Assembly (NCBI GenBank): GCA_001310415.1
Contig: BAXE01000001.1
Coordinates: 186,001 to 250,000 of the forward strand
Reading direction: 5' to 3'
Origin: Enterovibrio sp. JCM 19048
GTDB taxonomy: Bacteria > Pseudomonadota > Gammaproteobacteria > Enterobacterales > Vibrionaceae
Length of the DNA stretch: 64,000 nt
The position numbers and the translations under genes were made by a program. Shown piece after piece: positions 9,629 through 20,684 of the stretch. The notes beneath the pieces were generated by a model. The model was not told the origin of the DNA. It did no database searches and saw only the letters and a list, made by a program, of their open reading frames with translations. Position 1 is the first letter of the stretch, and every line of letters begins with the position of its first letter.

Positions 9629-10795
9629 ATGTCCGATCAAAGTCTGCTGCAAAGTCGTATCGAACGCAGGCTCGAGCAAAGACGACAAGACAATCTGGAG
9701 CGTTGCGTCCGCCCGCTCCAGCGCAAGACGGGGCACCTGATTGAGTCAGATCGTCGCTTTGTGAATTTTTCCGGTAACGACTACCTGGGTCTGGCAGAAG
9801 AACCCAGCCTGATCCAAGCCTGGCAAGACGGGCTTTCCCAATACGGAGCGGGCAGTACCGCATCGCCACTGGTATGCGGATACAGCAGCGCCCACCAATC
9901 TTTGGAATCTGCGCTGTGTGAGTGGCTCGGTTTCGAACGCGCTTTGCTTTTCAACAGTGGGTTTTCTGCTAACCAGGCGGTTATCTTCTCCCTGCTGGAG
10001 CGCGGAGATACTCTTGTTCAGGACAAACTTAACCATGCTTCCCTTATGGAAGCGGGAATGTTGTCTGATGCCACCATGCGCCGCTTCAGCCATAACGACA
10101 TGGCGCATCTCAAGGCCACGTTCAATAAATGCAGCGATGGTGCGGTTTTGACGGTGACAGAAGGGGTATTCAGCATGGACGGTGATTTGGCGCCGTTGGC
10201 CGAGATCGCCACTGTTTGCCGGGAAAATCGCTCATGGTTAATGGTGGATGACGCCCACGGCTGTGGAGTGATGGGAAATGAGGGAAAGGGGAGCTGCGAC
10301 AAGGCGGGTATCCAGCCAGACATTCTCATTGTTACCTTCGGTAAAGCGTTTGGCATGATGGGGGCTGCGGTGATGTGCAGTGAGTCTGTCCATAGCTATT
10401 TGACCCAGTTTGCCCGCCATTACGTCTATTCAACCGCAATGCCTCCGGCTCAGGCTCACGCCTTGCTTCACGCAGTAAGCTTGATACAACGCGATGATTG
10501 GCGACGGGAAAAACTGACCCAGCTTTCAGCCATCTTCCATGACATTTTGGCGCCCCATTCCCAAGTCATACCAACGATTACACCCATCAAACCGGTGATC
10601 CTCGGGTCTGTCGAAGATATGCAGTTTTCGGCGAATATCCTCAAAGAAAGAGGTTTTTGGACGGGTGCTATTCGTCCGCCAACCGTGCCGCCAAACAGCG
10701 CGCGATTGCGAATTACCCTGTCCGCGTCCCATCAAGAAAGCGAGGTAAAGGCGCTGGCGCTTACCCTCCGCGAATTGTTAACGGAGGAAGTATGA
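9629..10795 (+). CDS. bioF: 8-amino-7-oxononanoate synthase BioF
   Basis: PLP-dependent condensation of pimeloyl thioester with alanine to give KAPA. Intact, 388 aa. Motifs: VNFSGNDYLGLA, GAGSTASPLVCGYS, FNSGFSANQAV, MVDDAHGCGVMG, and VTFGKAFGMMGA with the Schiff-base lysine. Its stop overlaps the bioC start (ATGA at 10792-10795), so the two are translationally coupled. Confidence 0.96.
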   Translation: MSDQSLLQSRIERRLEQRRQDNLERCVRPLQRKTGHLIESDRRFVNFSGNDYLGLAEEPSLIQAWQDGLSQYGAGSTASPLVCGYSSAHQSLESALCEWLGFERALLFNSGFSANQAVIFSLLERGDTLVQDKLNHASLMEAGMLSDATMRRFSHNDMAHLKATFNKCSDGAVLTVTEGVFSMDGDLAPLAEIATVCRENRSWLMVDDAHGCGVMGNEGKGSCDKAGIQPDILIVTFGKAFGMMGAAVMCSESVHSYLTQFARHYVYSTAMPPAQAHALLHAVSLIQRDDWRREKLTQLSAIFHDILAPHSQVIPTITPIKPVILGSVEDMQFSANILKERGFWTGAIRPPTVPPNSARLRITLSASHQESEVKALALTLRELLTEEV

Positions 10796-11604
10796 GTCAG
10801 GTAGAGTGTTTGGCACTGGATGCGCCGTCACTAGACGCAGAGAAGCGCGCTATCCGTGATGCTTTCAGCCGTGCTGCGGACAGTTATGACGATTGCGCAG
10901 CGTTCCAGCGCCGGGTAGGGGATTACCTGTTATCACTGCAACCGGACTGGCGGGGTAAAACCGTGTTGGATGTGGGATGTGGTACAGGCTATTTCAGCGA
11001 AAAACTGAAGCAGGCGGGTGCAAATGTCATCGCGCTCGATCTGTCGGACAAAATGCTGGAAGTTGCAAAGCGTCGCTGCGGCGATTCCCTCAAATACATT
11101 GCCGGGGATGCAGAATCGTTGCCGTTGGCGGATAACAGCGTAGACGTGGTATTCAGCTCGCTGGCATTGCAATGGTGCCGTGACCTTTCGGCGCCGCTTC
11201 AAGAACTGAAGCGGGTGACCCGTCCCGGCGGGCGTATTCTGTTTACCACCTTACTGGATGGCTCATTGATCGAGCTGAAAAAAGCATGGCAACAGGTTGA
11301 TGGGCATGCGCATGTGAATGCATTTTTGTCTTCAAAGCAAGTAAAAATTGCGCTCGCTCAAGCTGGGTGCGGTCGCCACCTCATAGAATGTAAGCCTGTT
11401 TTGGAACTTTACCCCTCCGCGTTTGCATTGATGAAAGACCTCAAAGGCATTGGTGCAACTCACTTGTCGGGGGGAAGAAATGCGGGATTGGTAGGTAGGA
11501 GAGCCTTCAGACAACTCGAAAACGCCTACGAGGCTTTCAAGTTGGAGAATGGCACCGTACCCGCAACTTATCAGGTTTGCTTTGGAGCGATAGAGAATGA
11601 ATAA
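10792..11604 (+). CDS. bioC: Malonyl-ACP O-methyltransferase BioC
   Basis: SAM-dependent methyltransferase that disguises malonyl thioester so that fatty acid synthesis can build the pimeloyl chain. Intact, 270 aa. SAM motif I VLDVGCGTGYFS, AGDAESLPLADNSVDVVFSSLALQW (positions about 100-125) and VTRPGGRILFTTL are typical. The ATG at 10792 is preferred over longer in-frame starts inside bioF because GGAGGAAGT lies just before it and the ATGA overlap is standard. Overlaps bioD by 8 nt. Confidence 0.95.
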   Translation: MSQVECLALDAPSLDAEKRAIRDAFSRAADSYDDCAAFQRRVGDYLLSLQPDWRGKTVLDVGCGTGYFSEKLKQAGANVIALDLSDKMLEVAKRRCGDSLKYIAGDAESLPLADNSVDVVFSSLALQWCRDLSAPLQELKRVTRPGGRILFTTLLDGSLIELKKAWQQVDGHAHVNAFLSSKQVKIALAQAGCGRHLIECKPVLELYPSAFALMKDLKGIGATHLSGGRNAGLVGRRAFRQLENAYEAFKLENGTVPATYQVCFGAIENE

Positions 11605-12277
11605 AAGCTATTTCGTCACCGGCACAGATACGGAAGTGGGTAAGACCGTCGCGTCTATGGCGGTGATGCAGGCCGTATCTAAAGCCGGTTACAGTGTTGC
11701 TGGATATAAACCTGTTGCTGCCGGTAGTAAGGAAACTGAACAAGGGCCGATGAATTCGGATGCTATCCGGTTGCGTGAATGTACGACCATTGAGATCAGC
11801 TATGAAGAGGTGAACCCGTGCTTGCTCCAAGCGCCTTGTTCACCCCACATCGCTGCAGGGCTTGAGAATACCGCTGTAGATTTCGGTGTATTATCCCAAG
11901 GGCTAAAAACGCTTCAGTCACGTTCTGAGTTTACGCTGGTGGAAGGTGCCGGTGGTTGGCGGGTACCTGTCAGCTACGATCAAACACTGGCTGACTGGGT
12001 AATTGAAGAGAAGTTGCCGGTCATTCTGGTAGTGGGTATCAAGTTGGGTTGTCTGAACCATGCTTACTTGACAGCCGAAGCGATTCGCCGTGATGGGCTT
12101 GAGATCGCGGGTTGGATAGCAAACCGCATCAATCCGGGTACCGAGCACTATGGTGAAATCGTCAAAACGTTAACCCACCATCTGAATGTGCCTAAGCTGG
12201 GTGAGATCCCTTATGTACCTGCGGTGAAATCCCGTGATTTAAGTGGCTATCTGGATATCTCCCCACTCGGACTGTAA
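11597..12277 (+). CDS. bioD: ATP-dependent dethiobiotin synthetase BioD
   Basis: Forms the ureido ring of dethiobiotin from diaminopelargonate, CO2 and ATP. Intact, 226 aa. P-loop GTDTEVGKT at residues 8-16, VAGYKPVAAGS, VEGAGGWRVPV, and LGCLNHAYLTAEAI are typical. Last gene of the bio operon, followed at 20 nt by a terminator. Confidence 0.95.
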   Translation: MNKSYFVTGTDTEVGKTVASMAVMQAVSKAGYSVAGYKPVAAGSKETEQGPMNSDAIRLRECTTIEISYEEVNPCLLQAPCSPHIAAGLENTAVDFGVLSQGLKTLQSRSEFTLVEGAGGWRVPVSYDQTLADWVIEEKLPVILVVGIKLGCLNHAYLTAEAIRRDGLEIAGWIANRINPGTEHYGEIVKTLTHHLNVPKLGEIPYVPAVKSRDLSGYLDISPLGL

Positions 12278-12297
12278 CCCTGAATTTCAGCCATAGA

Positions 12298-12325
12298 AAA
12301 AGCCAGCATTCGATGCTGGCTTTTA
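12298..12325 (+). terminator. Terminator of the bioBFCD operon
   Basis: Stem AGCCAGCAT / ATGCTGGCT with a TCG loop (12301-12321), then TTTTA. A-rich on the left, so it may also serve the small gene on the minus strand. Confidence 0.85.
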
Positions 12326-12345
12326 CGTTAAGAATCTGTAACCGA

Positions 12346-12522
12346 TTACTTGTTGTCTTCTGGCAGGATACCCATCAGAGACTGTTGAACATCAGAAATC
12401 TGTTTTAGCTTCTGGTTCTCGTCATCTACAAGTCCCAGTTCTGCGCAGGCTTCATCAAAGCTCATGCCAAGGTGACAACAAAGGATATCGATCGCCATAC
12501 GATAGTTTTCTTTGTCAGCCAT
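12346..12522 (-). CDS. Small 58-aa conserved-looking protein of unknown function
   Basis: A 58-codon frame starts MADKENYRMAIDILCCHLG and ends SLMGILPEDNK. It is acidic, predicted mostly helical, and has a CC pair at residues 15-16. AAGGAGAG lies 6-8 nt before the ATG, a strong ribosome binding site, and the terminator shared with bioD follows. The good start signal and protein-like composition support a real gene. I do not recognise the family. Confidence 0.7.
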   Translation of the reverse strand: MADKENYRMAIDILCCHLGMSFDEACAELGLVDDENQKLKQISDVQQSLMGILPEDNK

Positions 12523-12799
12523 TATTCTCTCTCCTTAGAACCGCGTTCAATGGGAACGCAATCGCGTACTCACTGTACGCCTCCTGATATGACACACTAT
12601 TCCTGATGTGCGGTAAAAACAACTCGACCAAAGTCTAAATTGCTCACCGTTTATCGTTCTGTTTAAACATAGCACATTCTCTTGAAGGCAAGATTTTGTG
12701 TTTCAATTTGCAACACAGACTTGTTTTTCCTTATTTCGACCCTACTATTCTCTGCAGTAGCCATAGCACTCGCGCTTCTATTATTTGGAGACTACATAC
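12523..12799. other. Intergenic region upstream of htpX
   Basis: About 277 bases between the small minus-strand gene and htpX. It should hold both promoters; short pyrimidine-rich tracts are present and no clear operator is seen. Confidence 0.4.
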
Positions 12800-13681
12800 G
12801 TGAAACGCATAGCTTTATTCCTGATGACCAACCTTGCAGTGTTGTTTGTCTTCAGCATTATTCTGAACATTGTTTATGCCGTTACCGGCATGCAGCCGGG
12901 CAGCCTGTCAGGGCTTCTGGTAATGGCCGCACTGTTTGGTTTCGGTGGATCTCTGGTTTCACTGATGATGTCGAAGTCGATGGCACTGCGTTCTGTTGGT
13001 GGTCAAGTTATTGAACATCCACGCAATGAAACAGAACACTGGCTGATGAGCACGGTAAGCCGTCAGGCACAGCAAGCAGGCATTGGTATGCCGACGGTTG
13101 CTATCTATTACTCAGATGACATTAACGCATTTGCCACCGGTGCCAAACGTGATGATTCACTGGTAGCGGTATCTAGCGGCCTGTTGGAAAACATGACCCG
13201 CGATGAAGCTGAAGCCGTACTGGCGCACGAAGTCAGCCACGTTGCCAATGGTGATATGGTGACCCTGGCACTGATGCAGGGCGTCGTGAATACCTTTGTT
13301 ATCTTCATTTCCCGCCTGATTGCCGGTGCGATCAGTGGCATGAATAACAATGATGAAGAAGGCGAAGGCGGTGGTAGCTTTATGGTCTACTTCCTGGTGT
13401 CTTCTATTCTGGAAGTCGTATTCGGTATCCTGGCAAGCATCCTGACCATGTGGTTCAGTCGTCACCGCGAATTCAAAGCGGACGCAGGCTCTGCCAAACT
13501 GGTAGGCAAAGAGAAGATGATTGCCGCGCTGGAGCGTCTGAAAGTCAGCCACGAAAGCCGTCTGGAAGGTTCAATGATGGCCTTCGGTATCAACGGTAAA
13601 AAATCGTTGAGCGAACTGTTCATGACACACCCACCGCTGGAAAAACGCATCGCAGCATTGCGTTCAGGTGAGTACCTGTAA
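12800..13681 (+). CDS. htpX: Membrane zinc metalloprotease HtpX
   Basis: Inner-membrane M48 protease for quality control of membrane proteins. Intact; two N-terminal transmembrane helices ([17 protein letters not shown] and [17 protein letters not shown]), the zinc motif HEVSH in [12 protein letters not shown] near residue 141, further helices around residues 160 and 200, and the third ligand region [15 protein letters not shown]. The GTG at 12800 (reading MKRIALF) is chosen because it matches the family N-terminus and TTGGAG lies 9 nt upstream; a longer frame from 12785 would include that site. 293 aa. Single gene with its own terminator. Confidence 0.95.
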   Translation: MKRIALFLMTNLAVLFVFSIILNIVYAVTGMQPGSLSGLLVMAALFGFGGSLVSLMMSKSMALRSVGGQVIEHPRNETEHWLMSTVSRQAQQAGIGMPTVAIYYSDDINAFATGAKRDDSLVAVSSGLLENMTRDEAEAVLAHEVSHVANGDMVTLALMQGVVNTFVIFISRLIAGAISGMNNNDEEGEGGGSFMVYFLVSSILEVVFGILASILTMWFSRHREFKADAGSAKLVGKEKMIAALERLKVSHESRLEGSMMAFGINGKKSLSELFMTHPPLEKRIAALRSGEYL

Positions 13682-13704
13682 ACAATTCCTTGTTCAGGAT
13701 TCAA

Positions 13705-13737
13705 GAAAGCGCCTCCCTTTTGGGAGGCGCTTTTTTT
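13705..13737 (+). terminator. Terminator of htpX
   Basis: Stem AAAGCGCCTCCC / GGGAGGCGCTTT with a TTTT loop followed by seven T, 25 nt past the stop. Confidence 0.9.
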
Positions 13738-13814
13738 GTCTCTCTGCTTCTTCGCCCACCACCATTTTGCAACTAGGGTTAGAGAGCAATTTGTCATCAA
13801 TGAGGAGCAGAGAA

Positions 13815-14172
13815 ATGAATCCGGTCGGTTGGTTCGAAATTGCAGTAAGCGATATGGAAAGAGCAGTACCCTTTTACGAAAAAACACTGGATATCAAACT
13901 GGATTTGCAGGATTTCGGCGGCCAGAAAATGGCTTGGTTTCCTGTCGAGAAAGGGAGGTGTATGGCGCTACGGGATCACTGGTAGAAGGAACGGCGGGCA
14001 ACAGCGGTACCGTGGTTTATTTTTCCGTCGCCAGTATTGAAGCGGTTCTTGGGCGCGTTGAAGAGGGTGCTGTGCTCATTCCCAAAACGGACATAGGAGA
14101 GTTTGGTTTTTTGCCCAAATCCAGGACAGTGAAGGAAATACGATAGGCTGCATTGCCAAAACTAACCCTTGA
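13815..14172 (+). CDS. VOC/glyoxalase-fold family protein (two frameshifts)
   Basis: Small vicinal-oxygen-chelate fold protein; such proteins include dioxygenases, lyases and resistance proteins, and the activity cannot be told. It starts MNPVGWFEIAVSDMERAVPF after AGGAGCAG. The frame changes near 13955 and again near 14110, in a run of T. With two added bases it reads YGATGSLVEGTAGNSGTVVY, then GFFAQIQDSEGNTIG and stops at 14172, about 119 aa. The closing stretch (QIQDSEGNTIG) is the typical end of this family. Confidence 0.75.
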
Positions 14173-14277
14173 ACTGACCAGACGTCGCCACGGTCACAGA
14201 TGTTGTATTGATGGCTTGTCTGGTCATCTTTTAATCTGCTTCAATTCCACTATGAATTCAGAAGTCATGGACGACTT

Positions 14278-16579
14278 ATGTTGAAAGCCATTCGCTGGGT
14301 AGTGCTTTCGGTTATTTTGCTCGCGCTGCTCGCGACCGCTATCTTCTATGGCGTTCTAACGCTCAGCCTTCCATCACTGTCCGGCACAGTCCAATCGACA
14401 TCTGTCAGCCAACCAACGTATTTGCAACGGGATGAATTGGGAACGGCAGTGATTGTCGCCCAAAACCGCGAAGATGCGGCATACGCGCTGGGTTTTGCCC
14501 ACGGTCAGGATCGCTTCTTCCAGATGGACTTGCTAAGACGAAACGCCGCAGGGGAGTTGTCTGAACTCTTTGGTGATGGGGCGATGGAGATAGATGAAAA
14601 CCGTCGCTTCCACCAATTCAGAAAACGCAGTAAAGCTGCCGTTGAAGGTCTGCCCGCCGGCCACTTGGCGCTATTGAATGCCTACACCAACGGGGTGAAT
14701 GATGCCCTCGCGCTGCAGCAAGTTCCTTCTTTTGAATATTTGGTCACCCGCACATCACCAAAGCCCTGGCGGCCGGAAGATTCATTTCTCGCCATTTACA
14801 GCATGTATCTGGATCTTCAGGGGCGGGGTATTGAGCGGGATATTGTACTGTCGACAATCACCGCCAGTTTTGGTGAAGAGATGACAGCCTTTCTGACCCA
14901 ACCCAGTTCTTATCAGGCTGCATTGGACGGCTCGGAATTTGATAGTACCCCACAGCCCATTCCCACCATGAATACCGGCATGCTGGCCGTCGCCAAAGTA
15001 ACAGAAATCGAAAAAGATGCGCTGGTGGGGAGCAACAACTGGGCTGTGACCAGCGAATTAACCCAGGGGAAAGGAGGTATGTTGTCAGACGACATGCACC
15101 TTGGCCTGCGCGTGCCGGTTATCTGGTATCGCGCCCAACTTAATTTCAGTGAGAACGGTCATGAACGGCAAGTGACCGGTGTGACGTTACCCGGTGCCCC
15201 TGCCGTTGTGGTGGGGTCAAACGGCAACATTGCCTGGGGCTTTACTAATGGCTACACCGACACGGCAGATTGGTACAAGCTAAGCGCTGATGACAAAACC
15301 CAACTGGAGACAGAAGAAATTCCGCAAAAAGGGCGCAGCGGAAATGGCTGCTTGAAACCAGTCAATTTGGCCCTGTGCGTGTCATCAATGGTGATAAGTA
15401 TGCGTTGAGCTGGGTCGCGCACCAGAGCTACGCAGTCAACCTTAACCTGCTTAATCTGGAAACAGCAGAAAACGTGGTCGAAGCGCTGCAGGTGAGTAAA
15501 GAGGTTGGCATCCCCGCCCAAAACATGGTGGTGGCTGACAGTCGCGGCAATATCGGTTGGCAACTGACGGGGGCATTACCCGCAAGAGCAGAGCCTAAGC
15601 AACAACTGGTATCCACCCGGGATTACGACCCACGCTGGCAACAGCACGCAAAAGATATCCCTTCCGTGATAAATCCACCGCAATCGAGGATTTGGACGGC
15701 AAACAGCCGGGTAGTCAGTGTTGAGCAGGATAAACGTTTCGGCAATGGCGGCTATGCGTTGGGTGCGCGAAGCCAGCAAATCAGGGCACGTTTGTTTGAG
15801 AAAGACACATTCGACCAAAGTGATTTCTACGCGATTCAGTTGGATAACGAGGCGCGCTTTTTGTCGCGCTGGCATGACTTTCTACTGACGGTGCTGAAAC
15901 AGGCACCGGAAAGGTTTAGCCAGGATATTGCGGAGCTGGAATCATGGCAGAAATGCGCCTGCAGCGATTCGGTGGGATATACACTGACGCGGCATTACCG
16001 CGATACCCTGATTGATATCCTGTTCTCACCGATAGAAACGGAGCTTAAAGCGAAAGGACTCTCTCTTTCTTTATTGGAGCGACAGCTGGAACCGGCCTTA
16101 TGGCAAGTGGTGACCGAACATCCTGCTTCCTGGTTTCCGACTGACTATACCGACTGGGATGGTTTCTTTCTCCACACTTATGCCCAAATGCGTGATGGAC
16201 TGATGACGCAAATGACAGGACATAAAGATGGATCATTGAAAGCGCTGAACTGGGGTGATGTGAACACACTTCGGGTTCAGCATCCTTTCAGCCAGCAGAT
16301 CCCCTGGCTGGGTCAGATATTGGATATGCCGCCAGTGAAAGCCTTTGGTGACAGGTACATGCCCGCTGTACAAGGGCGTCATTTTGGTGCTTCCCAGCGC
16401 TTTATCTTGGAGCCCGGTGCTGAGGCTCATGGCATATTGACCGTACCCGGTGGCAGAGTGGACATCCGCTATCGCCATTTTACCGCACAGGGTTTGATGA
16501 TTACGCCAATGAGGCGCAGACACCGCTCCTTCCCGGTCAGGCAATTTACCAAATCCTCCTTGCTCCTGCCGCCCAATAA
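14278..16579 (+). CDS. Penicillin acylase family N-terminal-nucleophile hydrolase (two frameshifts)
   Basis: Exported amide hydrolase. An uncleaved signal anchor or signal peptide (VVLSVILLALLATAIFYGVL) precedes the alpha-chain region with YALGFAHGQDRFFQMDLLRR. The autocatalytic cleavage site is seen as ALVGSNNWAV with the nucleophile Ser at about residue 252, followed by DDMHLGLRVPVIWYRAQL. Frames change near 15345 (restoring RVINGDKYALSWVAHQ) and near 16493 (T run); two added bases give 767 aa. The true end is probably TAA at 16577. Relatives include beta-lactam acylases and N-acyl-homoserine-lactone acylases; the substrate cannot be decided here. Confidence 0.88.
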
Positions 16580-16883
16580 CCGTCACACTATGTAACCGTA
16601 TGTCATACCGATATTGGGTATAATCACGGCAGGCTTCTTTATTGCCAGAAATACTTAATAGTGTCAGGAAATTTTACATTATAAAACTGGATGTAATTTG
16701 TTAAATTAAAATCAGTTAGTAAAAATTAGTCCTTATACTGTTTTACTATTAAGAGTTAATCTTTCTGGCTTCACTATTTCACTGTAAATAATCAATGTTA
16801 CTAATGCCTAATTATTGAGACTTAAACTAAATTAGGAATGTGCCGCTGATTATTGATTATTAATGTGCGTCGAAGAGTAAATC
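16580..16883. other. AT-rich intergenic region upstream of the DUF1800 gene
   Basis: About 300 AT-rich bases with no coding frame I can support. Several A/T tracts and TTAATA-like stretches would suit a promoter, but I see no specific site or strong hairpin. Confidence 0.5.
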
Positions 16884-18508
16884 ATGAATATTCTTATCTG
16901 TGACTCGGGTGATTCAAAAATGAAACTTAGGGGTAACTCCAAGGATCATCAATGCCCGTCCAGAATAAGGGTATTTGACATGGTATTTGATTCTTTCACT
17001 CATGCTTCACGTTGGCTGGACTTAACCACTTTCGGACCCAAAAAAGGTGAAGCAGAGGCATTGATTAACCAACACGCTAAAGCGTGGTTTGACGAACAGG
17101 TAAACCTGCCTGCTACCTCCCACCTCAAACAGTTGGATACGCAATTCAAGGCTCAGGCTATGGCAAAATGCCCGCCCGGGCAACGCGCGTCAGAGCTTGG
17201 TTGGATATCGCATTCTATGCGCCAGACCAGCTAAGGCAGCGGATCGCATACGCATTAAGCCAAATATTCGTCGCCTCCGACCAGGATGCACTGCTCATCA
17301 ATAAAACGGTCGCCATGGCAGGGTATAACGACCTGTTGTGTAAGCACGCATTTGGGCACTACAAAGAACTGCTCAGCGCTGTGACCTTGTCGCCGGTAAT
17401 GGGGCAGTACCTGACAATGGTCGGAAACCAGAAAGGCGATCCGGCAACAGGGCGTCGTCCGGATGAAAACTATGCGCGGGAAATAATGCAGCTGTTTTCC
17501 ATTGGCCTCTACCAAAGAGATTTGGATGGCAGCTATCTCCTTGATAGCAATGGAAAACCGGTGCCTTGCTACACAGAAAGCGACATCCAGGAACTGGCGC
17601 GTATTTTTACAGGGTGGAACCATACAGACCGCGATCTGTTGACACCGATGAAGAATAACCGCGTTGACCATGACACTGGCGAAAAACAGGTGCTAGGCGT
17701 TCGCTTCCCGAAAAACATCCCGGCAGAAGAAGAACTGGAACTGGTGATGGAAACACTGTTGCATCACCCATCCACCGCCCCAAATTTCTGCAAAAACCTG
17801 ATCCAGAAACTGACGACATCCAATCCTTCACCGGACTATGTGCGACGTGTGGTTGAGGTGTTTTTGGATAACGGGGAGGGCGTCACCGGCGATCTTAAGG
17901 CTGTGGTGTGGGCAATTTTAGCTGACGAAGAAGTTTATACCGCGCCTCCAAAAACCATGAGCAAAATCCGCGAACCCTGGTTGTCTCTGGTGGCTGTTTA
18001 CCGGGCATTGGATGTTAAACCTGGTGGCGGCGTTGATGTTGTTCAGTCTGATTTACTCTATTTAAAGACCTGCAACCAATACCCGTTGGGATCACCGTCT
18101 GTGTTTAACTTTTACCATCCAGATTTCGCACCGAAAGGCGTAGTAAAAGATAACCGACTGGTCGCACCTGAACTGGAAATAATTGATTGGTCACACATTA
18201 TATATCTGCACAATTATATTTTTGGACTTTTAAGGCTGAATTTGCAGGATTTGAAAGCGCCGCTTAAAAAGCAGCTTTATGTCAATGTGGAAGATTTTAA
18301 AAAGCATCTGGAAAACAACGACATTAATGGTTTTAACCAAGAGGTTTCAGCGCGTTTTTTCAATGGCGCTATGCCGGATTCTTTGAAAAACATTATTGAA
18401 GATAATCATAACGGGATTGATATCGGTTCCGGCAAATGGGTTCAGCGATTGTTGTTTATCGCATTGGCATCGCCTTATTTTCACGTTCAGGAGAATCGCG
18501 CAGCATGA
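16884..18508 (+). CDS. DUF1800 family protein (frameshifted)
   Basis: Large protein of the DUF1800 family, usually found with a DUF1501 partner and of unproven function. Typical motifs are ASRWLDLTTFGPKKGEAEAL near the N-terminus, RQRIAYALSQIFV, RRPDENYAREIMQLFSIGL and ELARIFTGWN. One missing base near 17160 shifts the frame; the remainder is open. The start is uncertain: ATG at 16884 gives an unusual polar N-terminus, and ATG at 16980 also lies in frame. The stop overlaps the DUF1501 start by 4 nt. About 541 aa from the first ATG. Confidence 0.82.
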
Positions 18509-19817
18509 AACTGACCAGACGACAATTTGTAAAATCACTGGGTGCGGCTGGTGCAACAGCCGCTGCGCCACTGAGTTTCAGTACGAAAGCCAGTCAAGTT
18601 GATGACTACAAGGCACTGATCTGCATTTTCTTTGACGGTGGAAACGACTTCTTTCACCAAGTTGTGCCAATGGACAGCGAGTATTACGGTCATTACGCAG
18701 CAGTCCGCCAGGGAATTGCAGTTAAAAAGGCACAACTGATGCCATTGACCCTGCGTGACCAAAACGGCATTCCGCTTGGCCTGCATAAATCTCTGGCACC
18801 CATTAAGCCGCTGTTTGATCGTGGCATGGCTAATGTAGCGCTGAACGTGGGCCCCTTGCTGGCACCGACCACAAAAGACGATATCGTCGCAGGGCGTGCC
18901 GAACTGCTCCGTACCTTTTTGCCCACAACAAACAGCAGGAAGTGTGGCAGCACAGTTGGATGGGTGATGAATACTCAGAGCAGGGCTGGCTTGGAATGAC
19001 CATGGATGTCTTGATGAAACAGTTTTCTGCCTTGCCCAACAGTTTCTACACCGGGCCAAATACTCTGTTGGACAGTTATGACACCGACAAAGTCTTCGTG
19101 AACAAAAACGGCTTTGAAGAGCTGAAAGCTCTGACGGGGGCGGCTATCCGTTCAAGTTACGAAACTCTTGCCAATCAGCCTTATGACTCGCCATTAATGG
19201 CGGGTTATGCGGAAGTGGTGCAAGAAGCGATATCTGCCCAGCAGCAAATGGAACCAATTTGCACGTCTATCCCACAGGATAAGCGGATCCCTTCGAGCGA
19301 TCTGGGTTCACAGCTTCGGGCAATCAAACAAATGATCGACGGCGCGCAGGAGTTGGGTCACAACCGTCAGGTGTTTTATGTCGGTATCGGTGGTTATGAC
19401 ACCCACGACAATCAGGTACGCCGTCAGGATGCGCTGATGAAAGACTTTGCCGAAGCTATCGCCGGTCTTTACAAAGCGCTGGAAGAAGATGGACTGGGCG
19501 ACCAGGTGTTAACATTCACCATGTCTGAATTTGGCCGCACGATGCATGACAACGCGCGCAAAGGCACCGACCACGGTTGGGGTGGGGGACAATATATCTT
19601 TGGCAGCCAAATCGCCAAAGGCGAGTGTTTTGGCGCGTTCCCGGATTTTAAACGTAACGGGAAAGACGACAACGGCGATGGCCGCTTGATCCCGACAATC
19701 TCCCACGAACAGTACGCAGCGCATATGGTGCAGTGGTTTGGATTGAGACCGGCTGGGGTTCACACGGTGTTCCCGTCCCTAGCGAAGTTTGGTGGACCAA
19801 TGACCCGCAGCGCATAA
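18505..19817 (+). CDS. DUF1501 family Tat-exported protein (frameshifted)
   Basis: The N-terminus MKLTRRQFVKSLGAAGATA is a clear twin-arginine signal, so the protein is exported folded. The family motif ALICIFFDGGNDFFHQVVP follows. One base is missing near 18925 (restoring a frame running through VWQHSWMGDEYSEQGWLG). The C-terminal half has VFYVGIGGYDTHDNQ, TFTMSEFGRTMHDNARKGTDHGWGG and SFPL-like packing typical of alkaline-phosphatase-like folds. 437 aa with one added base. Coupled by ATGA to the DUF1800 gene. Confidence 0.85.
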
Positions 19818-19825
19818 AAGATAAA

Positions 19826-19866
19826 CGCCAGTGTTGAGTCGGCAGTTACTCTTCACTGGCGTTCGT
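19826..19866. terminator. Hairpin between convergent genes
   Basis: Stem AACGCCAGTG / CACTGGCGTT with a 20-nt loop, followed by CGTTTTG on the plus strand. It lies between the DUF1501 and PfpI-type genes. Confidence 0.6.
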
Positions 19867-19892
19867 TTTGTTGGAACTGGCTTTCGGTTATT

Positions 19893-20556
19893 TCAGCAAT
19901 TCAACCATTGCTTCACCACACCGTGTGCACTTGCCGGATTCTGTCCGGTAACGAGCTTGCCATCGACAATGACATGCACACCCCATGCTGAATTTTACTG
20001 AATTTCGCCGCTTTTCTTGTCAAAGCTTCTTCAAGCAGGAAGGGAATATCCTGGATGGTGCCAAAGTCGACCTCTTCTTCGCGGGTAAAAGAGGTAACCG
20101 TTTTGTCTTCGATAAGTGGTTTGCCATTGCTCAGTGTAATCGGCAACAGAGCAGCAGGGCCATGACACACGGCTCCCACGATGCCGCCATTTTCATAAAG
20201 CTTTGCTGTGAGCTCGCCGTTGGGGCATGCAAGGCCAGATCGGAAAGTAGGCCAAAACCGCCCGGATAGAAAACTGCGTCATAGTCGTCGACATTCAGCT
20301 GGCTGACCGGAATGGTATTCTTCACGCGAGACTGGAATTCATCATTATTGAAGATACGGGTGTTGACCTCATCACCTTCAATATTTTCACCGTAGAAAGG
20401 CACTTCACCACCATTGATTGAGGCGACGTCATAAGCAAAACCGGCCTGCAGGAACGCATCCAGTGCGTGAGTCAGTTCCGGGGCGTATGTGCCGTTAGCC
20501 TGGTCAGTAGTACCCAGTGTGGCGTGATTAGTCACAATGATCAGAATCTTCTTCAT
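19893..20556 (-). CDS. DJ-1/PfpI family protein (two frameshifts)
   Basis: Class I glutamine amidotransferase-like protein of the Hsp31/DJ-1 superfamily; members act as chaperone-deglycases, glyoxalases or proteases. It starts MKKILIIVTNHATLGTTDQANG, has DAVFYPGGFGLLSDLA with the usual acidic and glycine residues, and the nucleophile elbow GAVCHGPAALLP with the cysteine. Frames change near 20160 and near 19985; two added bases give 221 aa ending VTGQNPASAHGVVKQWLNC. Divergent from a LysR regulator at 20685, which probably controls it. Confidence 0.85.
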
Positions 20557-20684
20557 GCTGTAATCCTTCTAATGGGAGCGAGAAAAGGGCATCTGTCCGC
20601 TCGATGGATACAGCCTATACTTTCGCTATATGGGTGATAATCCACTAATATGGAAAACCGTCTTTGCTATTTGGCAATAATGAT

